From assembly GCF_029360805.1 (NCBI RefSeq), contig NZ_JARKNC010000003.1:1-64000 (forward strand): a stretch of 64,000 nucleotides of DNA. Reading direction: 5' to 3'. The position numbers were made by a program, and so were the translations under genes. Positions within the stretch are counted from its first letter, which is position 1, and every line of letters begins with the position of its first letter. Shown here piece after piece: positions 46,002 to 54,739 of this stretch. The notes beneath the pieces were generated by a model that saw only the letters and a list, made by a program, of their open reading frames with translations, ran no database searches and was not told the origin of the DNA. This DNA is from Daejeonella sp. JGW-45 (GTDB lineage Bacteria; Bacteroidota; Bacteroidia; Sphingobacteriales; Sphingobacteriaceae).

Positions 46002-48533
46002 ATGGCACTGATCAAAGGCTTATCCGGGGTCATCAACCTTCGACCCGAAGAACGGCAATCGTTTCGGTCGCTGTTTCTTTTGTCGTTAATCACCGGTATC
46101 GGCCTGTCATATTACTTTGTTGCAGTAAATACCTTTTTGATCCAGAAAGCAAGTGTGTCCAACCTGCCTTATGCCTATATTATCTCAGGGCTTGGCGGAG
46201 TATTGCTGATAAAGATCTATCAGAGCCGGCAACAAAAGCGAGGTGTAATAAATAGTTACAGGGAAAGCCTTATAGCTTTCTTCATGGTGTCGGTCGGCGT
46301 ATTTATGGCGTTCTCAAAGTTTGGAGATAATAAGGGTTATGCTGTTTACCTGGCTTATCTGGGTTTCTTGTTTAACATGCCTTTTACCATAATCTTCGCG
46401 CTGAGTTTTTCCGGCATTTGCGCACGCTTGTTCAATCTGGCCCAAAGCAAGCGTTTGCTTGCGCTGGTCGGGACGGGGGAGATCATGGCTTCGATCATTG
46501 GGTATCTTACCGCTCCGCTGATCAGCCAGCTTACAGGAAGTCCGAATTATCTATTGCTGCTAGCCGCATTTTGTATCCTTCCGGCACTTGTACCCATTGT
46601 TAAGCTTGCAGCACAGAATAAAGACAGACTGAGCCATCTTCCTGTAGCCAAAGCCACGCTTAAAAAGCTGAACCTATCTTTTTTCGCGAACGAAAGATTT
46701 TATTTGCTGATTGCTGTTGTTTCACTATTTTCGGTTGCAGCCGTCTATTTTGTAGATTATTCCTATCTCATTACTGTGAGATTTATGGCCGAATACAACG
46801 ATATCGAGATCGCTGCAATTGTAGGTTTCTTCTTCAGTTTAGTAAAGGTCGGGGAACTGATCTTTTCGTTCCTTTCGGGCCACATTCTAAGTACGAAAGG
46901 GGTTAAGTTTTCAATTCTACTGCTTCCGGTACTGTTGACTGCCTGTTTTGCTTTTGCGGTAGCTGGGAGTTTATTATTCTCTGGCGAGCCCATATTCATA
47001 CTCGCATTTATATTTTTGGCTAAGTTTTGCGAACGGGTCATACGGAAGGCTATTTCCACTCCTGCAATAAAGGTGCTATACCAGGTAACGGGCCCGGACC
47101 GGCTGCGAATTGAGGCCACCATTGAAGGGGTTCTGAACCAGGTAGCCACTGTAATATCAGGAGTGCTGCTACTCGTATTCTCCGGACTCTTTGCGGGTGC
47201 TGAACCCCTGTATTTTCTCAATATTATATCAGCAGTGTGTTTTTTACTGTTTCTCATTTGGAGCGGACTTAGCCTGAAGCTGTACGAAAATTATAAAAAG
47301 AAGATCTGGGCGTACCTGACAGATATCCGGTCGGATAACAGACCCGGAGGGAGGGATAGGGTAGAGGTGGCGTACACAGCCGGAGATAGTCCGGTATCTG
47401 CCGAGGGTCTTCCTGGTGCCCTGGAGAAAGCCCTGGCAGCGGTCTCCTCATCAAGAAAAGTAAGGGATCTTGGTCCATTGATCAATTATTCACCTTCGGC
47501 ACTGAGCCATATCGGTGTCGATGACGAAGACTTGCTGAAACGTAAGATCATTTCTTCGTACTACTCGAATGATAATTTCTTTTTCAGGCTGGCCGTCATT
47601 AATTTCTTCCGGACCGGTAACGAGAAATTTTCATTAAAGCTGGTGAAGGAATTTGGCGAAATCTCTGACCTGCAGCTTAAATATGAGCTTATTTCGGCGT
47701 ATAATGAGAATGCCGCACGGCCTGACGCCGCCGATCTATTTTATTTCGAAAACCGGTGTGAGTATTATAGCAACGAGCTGATACTGGGAATGTCTGCCCA
47801 GAATGATCTGCGGGAAGTGGAAGATCCGGATCTGCAGGCTGAACTAAAAGCGTATAACGACCTGCTTACAAAGGTATTGTTTGAACTTTTGAAGGTTATT
47901 TATGATCCGGCGGCTATTCAGGCTAGTTACGACATTATCTCCGGTGACGATAGCCAGGATATTGAAAAGAGGCTTTTCGCGCTGGAACTGCTGGATAATA
48001 CGGTGAGTGATGAACAGAAACGGTATCTGATCCCAATTTTTGAACCCGCTCCATTTGAACAGAAGATCAGCAGGCTGCAGCAGTTTGTCCCGGTTTACTC
48101 AGTGAGCAAGGAGAAAAAGCTGAAGGAGCTTTTGATGAAAGATTTCACCCTGATAAATCCTGGTCTTAAAGAGGCCTGCCTGATTGCTTATTATAACCTC
48201 ACCCGCGACAATATCATATTGAATGCTTTCCTCGCAAGCAATATAAAGAATTTGCATTCGAAAGCTTCTCAACTGTTGCATCAAGAAGAAGCAAGCTTAA
48301 AAGAGTTGATGATCAGGGAATTGGGGAAGGTCTATAACCTTAGCCTGGCCCAGCGTACCTATCTTTACAACCAGGCAGTGCAGACACCGGGTGGCAAAAA
48401 GGATAAATCCAGTCCGGCGAAAACGAAAACTGGAAATATTTACGCCGTGGATATGGGTACGGGCAATGGGGCCCTTATCCTGGATGCCTATGCATTGGCT
48501 TTATTTATCGACGTTAATCAATCCGGGGTATAG
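46002..48533 (+). CDS. NTT/MFS-like transporter with large helical C-terminal domain
   Basis: The first 430 residues hold about twelve transmembrane helices and open with RPEERQSFRSLFLLSLITGI, resembling the Npt/ATP:ADP translocase (NTT) branch of MFS-like carriers. The remaining 410 residues are soluble and helical (ELISAYNENAARPDAADLFY, LFALELLDNTVSDEQKRYL), like HEAT repeats. Some bacterial NTT relatives carry such HEAT extensions. Nucleotide transport is possible but not shown. It is the last gene of the five-gene operon, and its 3' end overlaps the convergent GNAT-like gene by 16 bases. Confidence 0.7.
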   Translation: MALIKGLSGVINLRPEERQSFRSLFLLSLITGIGLSYYFVAVNTFLIQKASVSNLPYAYIISGLGGVLLIKIYQSRQQKRGVINSYRESLIAFFMVSVGVFMAFSKFGDNKGYAVYLAYLGFLFNMPFTIIFALSFSGICARLFNLAQSKRLLALVGTGEIMASIIGYLTAPLISQLTGSPNYLLLLAAFCILPALVPIVKLAAQNKDRLSHLPVAKATLKKLNLSFFANERFYLLIAVVSLFSVAAVYFVDYSYLITVRFMAEYNDIEIAAIVGFFFSLVKVGELIFSFLSGHILSTKGVKFSILLLPVLLTACFAFAVAGSLLFSGEPIFILAFIFLAKFCERVIRKAISTPAIKVLYQVTGPDRLRIEATIEGVLNQVATVISGVLLLVFSGLFAGAEPLYFLNIISAVCFLLFLIWSGLSLKLYENYKKKIWAYLTDIRSDNRPGGRDRVEVAYTAGDSPVSAEGLPGALEKALAAVSSSRKVRDLGPLINYSPSALSHIGVDDEDLLKRKIISSYYSNDNFFFRLAVINFFRTGNEKFSLKLVKEFGEISDLQLKYELISAYNENAARPDAADLFYFENRCEYYSNELILGMSAQNDLREVEDPDLQAELKAYNDLLTKVLFELLKVIYDPAAIQASYDIISGDDSQDIEKRLFALELLDNTVSDEQKRYLIPIFEPAPFEQKISRLQQFVPVYSVSKEKKLKELLMKDFTLINPGLKEACLIAYYNLTRDNIILNAFLASNIKNLHSKASQLLHQEEASLKELMIRELGKVYNLSLAQRTYLYNQAVQTPGGKKDKSSPAKTKTGNIYAVDMGTGNGALILDAYALALFIDVNQSGV

Positions 48534-49198
48534 CCAATCATTAAAAAGCGATCGGCGTTCTCTTCCTTCAGACTGAATTTCTGAAATACATCCATCCCGA
48601 GGCTTTCCGTGGCTACCAGCAGGCGTGCCTGTTCGTTTAATGAATAACTGGTGTTTTGAGCCACTGACCGTAATATAAAAGGGTGAACTTTATCTACCGG
48701 AATTCCTCTGAACTTTTCTTTTATAATGGAAAGTACAATGCTTTTGCCTTCATCGTTATAATCTCCATTCATATCCGGTTGAACAGAGGCTACATATTTA
48801 TTGAACCAGTAGTAAACAATAGGAGTCGCAGTTGTCCACCAAAGAAGAAACTTTTTTCCTTCCTGCTTTTCACGAAGGCGGCAATCGTCCATGAACTTTA
48901 AGTATAACGATTTGCCGAATCCATTTCCTTTCAGATCATCCCTGCAGCCGCTTAAACCAAGGTAATAAGTGTCTTGTCCATTCACCTTTTCGAAATTGAT
49001 CATGAAGAATGCAAGCAGGTCTTCATTTGAATTGCTGATGATATAAATATCACTGTTGTGTTCTATCTCCCTTTCAATCAGTTCAATATTATTAACATAA
49101 GTGGCACGGGTAAGATCCAATAATTTTGAAACCAGCACTTTATCGAACTTGAAATTTGTTTTTAGCTCAATAGGAAGGATGTTGTCAGTTAAAACCAT
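48518..49198 (-). CDS. GNAT-like N-acetyltransferase domain protein
   Basis: The 226-residue protein has a GNAT-type segment, YYLGLSGCRDDLKGNGFGKS, in which the R/Q-xx-G-x-G/A acetyl-CoA loop appears as KGNGFGKS. The flanking secondary structure fits this fold. The C-terminal 80 residues show no known motif. The substrate is unknown. It converges on the five-gene operon with a 16-base overlap and is divergent from the alkyltransferase-like gene. Confidence 0.6.
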   Translation of the reverse strand: MVLTDNILPIELKTNFKFDKVLVSKLLDLTRATYVNNIELIEREIEHNSDIYIISNSNEDLLAFFMINFEKVNGQDTYYLGLSGCRDDLKGNGFGKSLYLKFMDDCRLREKQEGKKFLLWWTTATPIVYYWFNKYVASVQPDMNGDYNDEGKSIVLSIIKEKFRGIPVDKVHPFILRSVAQNTSYSLNEQARLLVATESLGMDVFQKFSLKEENADRFLMIGYTPD

Positions 49199-49289
49199 TT
49201 GAGAGGTTGGAAAGGAGAATTGCCGTTAATTTGTTAAACACATTATAAAAATAAATAAACTTGACGAGGAATTCTATCTTTATTTGTCA

Positions 49290-49622
49290 ATGAAAGATGA
49301 ACATTTTTTCGAACACGTCTGGGAAATTGCCCGACAAGTTCCTAAGGGGCGGGTAACTTCCTACGGGGCGATAGCAAAGGTCTTGGGTGTAGGAAACCTT
49401 TCCCGAATGGTTGCGAGGGCAATAGGTAGCTGTGGAAATGCCCCGACTCCGGTTCCGTACCATCGGGTGGTAAGCAGCAGCGGCCATCTTTCAGGAGACC
49501 CATCGTCGGCGAGAAAAAGACAACAGATGCTTGAGGAGGAGGGTCTCGAGATCAGTAACCTGAAGATTAAGAACTTTAGAACTGTTTTCTGGAATCCGGT
49601 TACGGATTTGAACTACGACTAG
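49290..49622 (+). CDS. Alkyltransferase-like (MGMT family) protein without catalytic Cys
   Basis: The ATG at 49290 gives 110 residues (a TTG lies at 49284). The protein has the MGMT DNA-binding domain with GRVTSYGAIAKVLGVGNLSR and ARAIGSCGNAPTPVPYHRV. In true O6-methylguanine methyltransferases the acceptor is the Cys of PCHRV; here Tyr takes that place. Alkyltransferase-like (ATL) proteins with a Trp or other residue there bind alkylated guanine and recruit nucleotide excision repair. That role is likely here. Its 3' end overlaps the convergent DinB-type gene by 4 bases. Confidence 0.85.
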   Translation: MKDEHFFEHVWEIARQVPKGRVTSYGAIAKVLGVGNLSRMVARAIGSCGNAPTPVPYHRVVSSSGHLSGDPSSARKRQQMLEEEGLEISNLKIKNFRTVFWNPVTDLNYD

Positions 49623-50128
49623 GGACTAATTGTGCCACTCTCTTCATACGTAGGGCCATACATGCCAGGCACCTTGTTACCAGTAGCCCGCAGGTAGACG
49701 ATCATTTCGCCCCGGTGGTGGTAAATATGGTTGAACAGGAAGCCGCGTGCGACTATTCCCCTCGGCATTGGCCCAAGAACAACTTTATCACCGACTTTCA
49801 TAGTCCAGTTTGCATGCAGCTTCTCTTCTGTAAGCGTTTTTAGCGCTGCCCTGGCTTTCTGGACATTGCTTTCAAAAAGCTCCAGGGTTGCTTTGATATC
49901 GCTGGTCTCGCCTCGTTCCAGCTTATCAGCTGCTATATCATAAACATCCCGGGTCAGCGTACCTACATACCAGTAATAAATGGTTGCGATATGCTGTGCA
50001 AGCTCGCCCATTGTCCAGGAAATTTCGGAGGGTTTATAAGCGAGGTCCTTTTCAGGAATCGCCTGTAACAATTTTCGTGTGCTGTTTACTTCGTGCTCGA
50101 ACTCCTGAGTTAAATATTCAAGTATCAT
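49619..50128 (-). CDS. DinB-family four-helix-bundle protein
   Basis: The 169-residue protein has the DinB/YfiT pattern with SWTMGELAQHIATIYYWY and FNHIYHHRGEMIVYLRATG. The three spaced His residues (one in AQHIA, two in HIYHHRGE) form the metal site of the family. Members include thiol-transfer enzymes and stress proteins of unknown role. Its activity cannot be told from sequence. It stands alone between convergent and co-directional neighbours. Confidence 0.85.
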   Translation of the reverse strand: MILEYLTQEFEHEVNSTRKLLQAIPEKDLAYKPSEISWTMGELAQHIATIYYWYVGTLTRDVYDIAADKLERGETSDIKATLELFESNVQKARAALKTLTEEKLHANWTMKVGDKVVLGPMPRGIVARGFLFNHIYHHRGEMIVYLRATGNKVPGMYGPTYEESGTISP

Positions 50129-50192
50129 GGTCAGATGAATTTTAATAACAAACTAATAAATATACATTACTGGTGCGCCCGCAACCAGGTGG

Positions 50193-51215
50193 CTACCGCC
50201 AACCCAACCCCGGTGCAACATGCTCTAAAATCGACGATAAGACGTGTACATTGTAGTCTGTACCTAATGTATTGGGTATAGTTAACAGAAGAGTATCTGC
50301 TTCCTGAATAGCTTCGTCCTGCGCCAGTTCCTTTATAAGCTGGTCGGGCTCAGCAGCATAGCTTCGCCCAAAAATTGCCCGTTTATTACTTTCAATAAAT
50401 CCGATTTTATCCGACCTGTTGGCCTCCTGTCCGAATAAATATCTATCCTGATCGTTTATAAGTGCAAAAATCGACCGGCTTACCGACACCCGCGGTTCCC
50501 GAATATGCCCCGCTTTTTTCCAAGCTTCCCTGTAGAGCCTGATCTGTTCTGCCTGCTGTACGTGGAACGGTTTGCCGGTTTCATCATATTTAAGAGTAGA
50601 ACTTTGCAGGTGCATACCATGTTCTGCAGCCCAGACGGCCGTTGAGTTAGATGCAGCTCCCCACCATATACGCTCTCTCAAGCCTTCGGAATGTGGCTCC
50701 AGACGTAGTAAACCCGGCGGATTCGGAAACATCGGATAGGGGTTAGGCTCGGCAAACCCTTCACCTTTGAGCATGTCCAGAAATTCCAATCCTTTCCGCC
50801 GTCCCATGCCGGCATCATTTTCCCCCTCAGCTGGTTCATACCCAAAGTAGCGCCAGCCATCAATCACCTGTTCGGGTGAACCCCGGCTGATACCTAACTG
50901 CAACCGGCCGCCAGAAATTAAATCCGCCGCACCGGCATCTTCTATCATATACATGGGATTTTCATAACGCATATCTATCACCCCGGTACCAATCTCTATG
51001 CGGCTTGTCTTGGCGCCTATAGCCGATAGCAGGGGAAATGGTGAAGCCAATTGAGCGGCAAAATGATGTACCCGGAAATAAGCACCGTCTAGACCGATTT
51101 CCTCGGCTGCAACGGCCAGGTCGATCGACTGAAGTAGGGTATCGCCTGCTGTCCTGGTTTTATAGGCTGGGTGATCCGACCAATGCCCAAAAGATAAAAA
51201 TCCTATTTTCTTCAT
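50193..51215 (-). CDS. LLM-class flavin-dependent oxidoreductase
   Basis: From the ATG at 51215 the protein has 340 residues starting MKKIGFLSFGHW; an upstream ATG at 51239 is less likely. It fits the luciferase-like monooxygenase family with EEIGLDGAYFRVHHFAAQ, RIEIGTGVIDMRYENPMY and LISGGRLQLGISRGSPEQV. Members use FMN or F420 to oxidise varied substrates; the substrate here is unknown. It is a single gene. Confidence 0.88.
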   Translation of the reverse strand: MKKIGFLSFGHWSDHPAYKTRTAGDTLLQSIDLAVAAEEIGLDGAYFRVHHFAAQLASPFPLLSAIGAKTSRIEIGTGVIDMRYENPMYMIEDAGAADLISGGRLQLGISRGSPEQVIDGWRYFGYEPAEGENDAGMGRRKGLEFLDMLKGEGFAEPNPYPMFPNPPGLLRLEPHSEGLRERIWWGAASNSTAVWAAEHGMHLQSSTLKYDETGKPFHVQQAEQIRLYREAWKKAGHIREPRVSVSRSIFALINDQDRYLFGQEANRSDKIGFIESNKRAIFGRSYAAEPDQLIKELAQDEAIQEADTLLLTIPNTLGTDYNVHVLSSILEHVAPGLGWR

Positions 51216-51429
51216 AAGGTGAGTTTCGGTGAAATACAATTGTAAAGATAATGATAACGCTTATAACGGGAAGCTGTTTGAGTTGCTTGTTTGGCTAATA
51301 AGAAAACAGATCTCGTGTAACACGAAACTACTATCCGGGCTTATCTTCTGATTATGAGCAGGTAAATCACTGATCTCTCGTAAGCTGAAAAACCATAAAA
51401 TAAAATAGTCTTTCTAAGTGAAAATATTT

Positions 51430-51459
51430 TTTGACAGCCTAACTGAATTGCTATATTTG
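51430..51459 (+). promoter_or_regulatory. Bacteroidota-type promoter of tRNA-Ser(GCT)
   Basis: TTTG (51430-51433) and TATATTTG (51452-51459) are separated by 18 bases, close to the -33/-7 consensus. The tRNA starts 31 bases further on. Confidence 0.7.
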
Positions 51460-51490
51460 CAGTCCTCTAGAGAGGGCTTTTTATTTTAAC

Positions 51491-51580
51491 GGAGAGATGC
51501 CTGAGTGGCCGAAAGGAACAGTTTGCTAAACTGTCGTACTGGCAACGGTACCGAGGGTTCGAATCCCTCTCTCTCCGCCA
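51491..51580 (+). tRNA. tRNA-Ser (GCT anticodon)
   Basis: A 90-nucleotide class II tRNA including an encoded CCA. The acceptor arms are GGAGAGA and TCTCTCC. The anticodon stem and loop CAGTTTGCTAAACTG has anticodon GCT. A long variable arm and the T arm GGGTTCGAATCCC are present. A promoter and a terminator flank it. Confidence 0.95.
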
Positions 51581-51581
51581 C

Positions 51582-51617
51582 CGCCCGTCTTTGCCAAAAG
51601 CTAAGGCGGGCTTTTTG
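51582..51617 (+). terminator. Intrinsic terminator after tRNA-Ser(GCT)
   Basis: GCCCG-CTT-GC and GC-AAG-CGGGC pair with small mismatches around a CAAAA loop and are followed by TTTTT. It starts directly after the tRNA CCA end. Confidence 0.75.
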
Positions 51618-51673
51618 TTTAGAGGCACAGAAGTCTATTTATCTTGCTGATTCCCACGCAGCTCCTTTATTGT

Positions 51674-53755
51674 CTATTCCTGAACGCTATAATCAATCCT
51701 TACATGGTAGATTCCCATCAGCATGGTTTTGAAGATCAGTTTAATGGTCTCGATGTCTTTGAGGGTGATATTGCTATCAATAAGTTGTTCCTGGTCTTGC
51801 TTATAGTCGATAATGCGTTCAACCAGGTTATTAATGCTCAACGCATCAGGTTCTTTTAAGCTCCTGGAGGCGGCTTCTACAGAATCAGCCAACATAAGTA
51901 CGGCGGTTTCTTTGGAGAAAGGGATCGGACCGGGATAACGGAACGTGTTCTCGTCAACGAATTTCTCAGGAAAGTTCTTTAAGAAAGACTGGTAGAAATA
52001 GTCGACCCTGGTATTTCCATGATGCGTCCTGATAAAATCAATCAGCATTTCGGGGATCTGATTTTTGCGTGCTATCTCGACCCCTTTGTTTACGTGTTGA
52101 ATTATTATCTGAGCGCTTTGTTCGTATGAAAGAGTATCATGAGGATTAGTACCGCGGTTTTGATTTTCAATAAAATACTGAGGGTTTACGATCTTGCCTA
52201 TATCATGATACAATGCACCGGCGCGTACAAGAAGGGCATTCCCACCGATCTTAAATATCGCCGCTTCAGCGAGGTTTGCAACCTGCAGCGAATGTTGAAA
52301 TGTGCCCGGGGCCTTGAATGCGAGATCGCGCAATAACCGGGAGTTGGTGTTGGTTAACTCCATTAGGGTTACATCCGATGTGATCCCAAACATCCGCTCG
52401 AAAGCATAAATAAGGGGGTACGCGAGCAATGACAATAAAACTGAAAAAATGAAGGGAACGAAATTCAGCCATTCGATATCTGTAAGAGAACCGTCCCGTA
52501 TTAGTGAGATGCCGAGAAATGCTATGAAGTAGTTAAGCAGGATCAACAGTGCCGAGATAAGGAATTGTTCTCTTTTTATAAGGTTTTTAATACTGTAGAT
52601 AGCGACCATCCCGGCTGATGTCTGGAGAAAAGCAAATTCAAAACTATTTGGCACAAAGAAGCCGGCGATAAGGACAACGAGCAGATGAATATTGAGCGCC
52701 AGCCTGGTATCAAACAGTATCCGGATAATTATCGGTACTATACAAAATGGGATGTAATAGATATTCGGAATTTTAACACGGATGGCCCAGGATAAGCTAA
52801 TAAGCATTCCCGTTATAATCAGCAGGATAAGTGATAGCTGCCGGTTATCTGCATAGATATCCTTCCTGAAAAGATAAAGAAAAACGATTAATAAAGTTAT
52901 GATTAGCCCTGAAATGAAAAACTGACCCATCCAGATGAGGTTGCGGTCGCCTACCACTTTTGCATCATCTTCATACGCTGCTCTAAGGGATTCCAGTTTC
53001 TGGTAGATCTCAGCGTTAACTCTTGTACCTCTGGCTACAACAAGTTCACCTTTTTGAACCATGCCACGTGTAGTAGAGATGCTGCTTAGAGCATTTTCTT
53101 CCTGTTTATCTGTAAGCGCTTCATCGTAGACATAGTTTGGCCTGAGATGATTATTTACAAGCTTCAGCAACCATTCCTTATTTCCGATACCGGGGTTTTG
53201 CTGAATACTGCTTTTTACAAATTCCATAGCAGTTTCAAGGGTATATGCATCCGCGGTGTTCAATTGAGTGCTGACATTATTGGTCAGAAGGCTAAAGTTG
53301 TAATTAAAGCCGTAGCGCTGATACTTTTTAACGGGATCTAGTAAGCCCCGCCTGTAAATTTCCACGAGAAGCTTGTTTGCCTGTGCGTTATACGCTGTCT
53401 TTTCATTGTCAGGAATTCTCGAGGTTTTCCATTTTATTTCAAATTCGGAGTTCAGGGCGTCCACCGAGTTCTGGGCCGATTCAGGATCGTTCTGATAAAT
53501 CGGCAGCACGGACTTTAATATATCCTCACGGTCTTTTTCTATCTCAGTATTGGTTTTTTTTATCGCAAAGCTATAGGGAGAGAAAAGGTCTTTCTGCATC
53601 CAGGTTTTTCCACGTTCATATTCAAACCTGAAACGGGCCTGCTTAGGGAGGAAAAGCGTTACGATCAGTACGCATAATCCCATCATAACGAACTTTATGT
53701 TGGAACTATACTTCCTGTAAAGTATAAGGTGTAGTTGCTTTTTTAGTCGTGCCAA
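51674..53755 (-). CDS. pgpH: PgpH-type membrane HD phosphohydrolase (7TM-HD)
   Basis: The 693-residue protein has an N-terminal membrane helix, a large extracytoplasmic domain, about seven transmembrane helices (about residues 275-455) and a C-terminal HD domain. HD motifs are FQHSLQVANLAE, GALYHDIGK, RTHHGNTRVDYF and MLADSVEAASR. The family (PgpH) hydrolyses cyclic di-AMP in the cytoplasm and is found across Bacteroidota. The symbol is by family resemblance. It is a single gene flanked by tRNA genes. Confidence 0.85.
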   Translation of the reverse strand: MARLKKQLHLILYRKYSSNIKFVMMGLCVLIVTLFLPKQARFRFEYERGKTWMQKDLFSPYSFAIKKTNTEIEKDREDILKSVLPIYQNDPESAQNSVDALNSEFEIKWKTSRIPDNEKTAYNAQANKLLVEIYRRGLLDPVKKYQRYGFNYNFSLLTNNVSTQLNTADAYTLETAMEFVKSSIQQNPGIGNKEWLLKLVNNHLRPNYVYDEALTDKQEENALSSISTTRGMVQKGELVVARGTRVNAEIYQKLESLRAAYEDDAKVVGDRNLIWMGQFFISGLIITLLIVFLYLFRKDIYADNRQLSLILLIITGMLISLSWAIRVKIPNIYYIPFCIVPIIIRILFDTRLALNIHLLVVLIAGFFVPNSFEFAFLQTSAGMVAIYSIKNLIKREQFLISALLILLNYFIAFLGISLIRDGSLTDIEWLNFVPFIFSVLLSLLAYPLIYAFERMFGITSDVTLMELTNTNSRLLRDLAFKAPGTFQHSLQVANLAEAAIFKIGGNALLVRAGALYHDIGKIVNPQYFIENQNRGTNPHDTLSYEQSAQIIIQHVNKGVEIARKNQIPEMLIDFIRTHHGNTRVDYFYQSFLKNFPEKFVDENTFRYPGPIPFSKETAVLMLADSVEAASRSLKEPDALSINNLVERIIDYKQDQEQLIDSNITLKDIETIKLIFKTMLMGIYHVRIDYSVQE

Positions 53756-53793
53756 AGGGTTTGGGTTTGATCAAAAATAGGAATTTTTTCGCT

Positions 53794-53819
53794 ACGAGAT
53801 GCGAGCTATGAGATGCGAG
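53794..53819. repeat. Short direct repeat GAGATGCGAG
   Basis: Two copies of GAGATGCGAG occur 14 bases apart upstream of the pgpH-type gene. A related GAGAGGCGAG-like string occurs at the right end of the window. They are probably non-coding intergenic repeats of no known function. Confidence 0.4.
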
Positions 53820-53896
53820 ATCGTTCCATTGAATAAAAGCAAATTCTGGTGAATTAGTCTGGCGCCATGCTTCTCTTATCTGAATTCTGATTTTAA

Positions 53897-53927
53897 TTTG
53901 TCTTTTTACTCTATTTTCCTACTTTTG
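53897..53927 (+). promoter_or_regulatory. Bacteroidota-type promoter of tRNA-Arg
   Basis: TTTG (53897-53900) and TACTTTTG (53920-53927) are separated by exactly 19 bases. The tRNA starts 12 bases later. Confidence 0.75.
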
Positions 53928-53939
53928 TCGAATAATTCT

Positions 53940-54013
53940 GCGCCCATAGCTCAGCTGGATAGAGCAACGGTTTTCTAAACCGTAGGTCTTAGGTTCGAAT
54001 CCTAATGGGCGTA
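53940..54013 (+). tRNA. tRNA-Arg (TCT anticodon)
   Basis: A 74-nucleotide tRNA with acceptor arms GCGCCCA and TGGGCGT. The anticodon stem CGGTT/AACCG has loop TTCTA containing anticodon TCT. The T arm is AGGTTCGAATCCT. No CCA is encoded. A strong hairpin terminator follows. Confidence 0.95.
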
Positions 54014-54016
54014 CTC

Positions 54017-54050
54017 AAACCGACTCAGCTATAAGTGAGTCGGTTTTTTT
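54017..54050 (+). terminator. Intrinsic terminator after tRNA-Arg
   Basis: AAACCGACTCA and TGAGTCGGTTT form a perfect stem around an 8-base loop, with a run of seven T. It lies 3 bases after the tRNA end. Confidence 0.9.
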
Positions 54051-54129
54051 ATTAGACATAATTCCAGCAGGCACTCTAAAACCACAAGTGAATCTCCAGG
54101 GGGCGGTGCGATAGCCTTTACTACCAGTC

Positions 54130-54729
54130 TTATTTCAATTTGTCCTTAAATACCTTCTCAAGTTTATCGATTTTTGGCTGAATAACCATCCGGCAGTAGG
54201 GCTGACGACCATTAAGATTATAATAATTTTGATGATAGTCTTCTGCCTTATAAAATGGCTGTGCCGCTACTATCTCTGTTACGATAGGTTTTGGGTAAAC
54301 CCTGGCTTTATTCAGCTCGGTTTTGTATTTTTCTGCTTCGGCCTTTTGCAGTGCATCATGGTAGAATATAGCTGAGCGATAATGCGTGCCTACATCCGCA
54401 CCCTGACGATTCAGGGTTGTTGGGTCATGCATCTTCCAGAATATTTCAAGAAGTTCAGCGTAGCTTATTTTAGCCGGGTCGTAGGTGAGCCGGGAAACCT
54501 CTGCATGACCGGTTTTACCGGTTGACACCTGTTCATAGGTGGGATTTTTTACCTTTCCGCCACTATAACCGGATTCTACCTTACTTACTCCTTTAACCCG
54601 TTGGAAAACGGCTTCTGTACACCAAAAGCATCCCATCCCAAAGGTTGCTTTCTTTAGAGCCGGTTTTTTCTGGGCATAAACTAAACTAGTAAGCGCAAAG
54701 TAAAATATTATTAATATCGTCTTTTTCAT
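54130..54729 (-). CDS. msrA: Peptide methionine sulfoxide reductase MsrA, exported
   Basis: The 199-residue protein has a signal peptide (LIIFYFALTSLVYAQ) followed by the MsrA domain with the catalytic GMGCFWCTEAVF motif, ESGYSGG and TGHAEV. It repairs methionine-S-sulfoxide in periplasmic proteins. It follows the MsrB gene by 10 bases in the same direction, so together they reduce both stereoisomers. The final residues KLEKVFKDKLK are typical of the family end. Confidence 0.95.
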   Translation of the reverse strand: MKKTILIIFYFALTSLVYAQKKPALKKATFGMGCFWCTEAVFQRVKGVSKVESGYSGGKVKNPTYEQVSTGKTGHAEVSRLTYDPAKISYAELLEIFWKMHDPTTLNRQGADVGTHYRSAIFYHDALQKAEAEKYKTELNKARVYPKPIVTEIVAAQPFYKAEDYHQNYYNLNGRQPYCRMVIQPKIDKLEKVFKDKLK

Positions 54730-54739
54730 GTGTTATCTG

